From CALGFI01 sp963786805 (GTDB lineage: Bacteria > Actinomycetota > UBA4738 > HRBIN12): 64,000 nt of DNA. Shown here in pieces: positions 63,802 to 64,000 of this stretch (position 1 is the stretch's first letter; every line of letters starts with the position of its first letter). The stretch lies in NCBI GenBank assembly GCA_963786805.1, contig CAWBAK010000001.1, forward strand, positions 186,001 to 250,000. The letters run 5' to 3'. The notes under the pieces are model-generated. The model was not told the DNA's origin and ran no database searches. It saw nothing but the letters and a program-made list of their open reading frames with translations. Position numbers and translations under genes: made by a program.

Positions 63802-64000
63802 TTAGTTCTGAAGTTCTCTATAGCCCGTTTCTGCCTTGAATTTAATTTCCGCATAATCGACTTCTTCTTTCCCTCTGGAAGTAAGAATCGTACCGATAAC
63901 GGCTGCCAAGAAACCTGCGGGGATGGAGATGATTGCCGGGTTTGCCAGTGGGAAAATCGGATTTCCGGTAATCAGCGTGGCCCCTTCAACAGGACTCATC
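63802..64000 (-). CDS. Sodium:solute symporter, C-terminal end (acetate/cation type)
   Basis: Only the last 65 or so residues are inside the window. PIFPLANPAIISIPAGFLAA and VIGTILTSRGKEEVDYAEIK then FKAETGYRELQ match the C-terminus of the ActP/YwcA-like SSS family, which imports acetate or related solutes with Na+. A hydrophobic segment is followed by a charged cytoplasmic tail. The start lies beyond the window. Bacillota composition. Confidence 0.75.
   Translation of the reverse strand, partial: MSPVEGATLITGNPIFPLANPAIISIPAGFLAAVIGTILTSRGKEEVDYAEIKFKAETGYRELQN

Overview
The window joins two unrelated genomes. Bases 1 to about 59,210 are very GC-rich, with short intergenic gaps and many GTG starts and 4-nt gene overlaps. 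The gene content points to an uncultivated actinobacterium: Ni superoxide dismutase with its maturation protease, a PadR-ino1 pair, a PAC2 protein, WYL and SigE-like ECF regulators, and numerous MFS exporters. From about 59,211 to the end the DNA is AT-rich with strong AAGGAG-type ribosome sites and Bacillota genes (S-layer/NlpC cell-wall hydrolase, DnaQ exonuclease, cNMP/CBS/DUF294 protein, acetate-type Na+ symporter), most like Planococcaceae such as Sporosarcina. The switch falls inside a cupin gene, so a chimeric assembly is the simplest explanation. Several genes carry one-base indels, which also suggests residual read errors.

Layout of the actinobacterial part. 1-0.9 kb: sodN with a divergent sodX. 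0.9-3.5 kb: a secreted RTX-like protein opposite a TusA-DsrE2 sulfur-transfer pair, with a perfect palindrome between them. 3.5-10.7 kb: an M15 peptidase lipoprotein, MarR plus MFS, another MFS, PadR-ino1 and a third MFS. 10.8-16.2 kb: small zinc-finger, PAC2, EamA, GNAT, DUF2269 and secreted proteins. 16.2-19.2 kb: a predicted selenocysteine-containing redoxin lipoprotein, with a tiny Cys-rich ORF ahead of it, divergent from a CopB-type metal ATPase that has a frameshift. 19.2-28.2 kb: P450, small proteins, cspA, a large cyclase/AAA/TPR protein, a bactofilin-like membrane protein and an MFS. 28.3-31.2 kb: larB-larC-larE for the nickel pincer cofactor. 31.2-36.5 kb: VOC protein, LuxR regulator, FAD monooxygenase and LLM oxidoreductase. 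36.5-42 kb: an operon of cyclase, MFS/HEAT/cNMP-binding protein and GNAT, plus another cyclase. 42-46.1 kb: a disrupted AlkZ-like gene, a DrrAB-type ABC exporter and a divergent WYL regulator. 46.1-49.4 kb: nitroreductase, ECF sigma with a membrane-anchored beta-propeller, and a hydrolase. 49.4-54.2 kb: typA, RidA, a paralogous hydrolase, a quinone-oxidoreductase-like dehydrogenase and mgsA. 54.3-59.2 kb: a paralog of the 21.5 kb membrane protein, a propeller lipoprotein, a second ECF sigma/propeller pair, a barrel protein, a VOC protein and the truncated cupin.

Themes: nickel (SodN, LarBCE), thiol/selenol and metal stress (TusA/DsrE2, selenoredoxin, CopB), cyclic-nucleotide signalling (three class III cyclase-domain proteins and a cNMP-binding transporter), and duplicated modules (two sigma/propeller pairs, two hydrolases around typA-RidA, two related membrane proteins). 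No tRNA, rRNA, CRISPR array or insertion sequence was recognised. No gap longer than 300 bases lacks a gene; the longest are 32,238-32,452 and 59,216-59,400, where I see no further gene.
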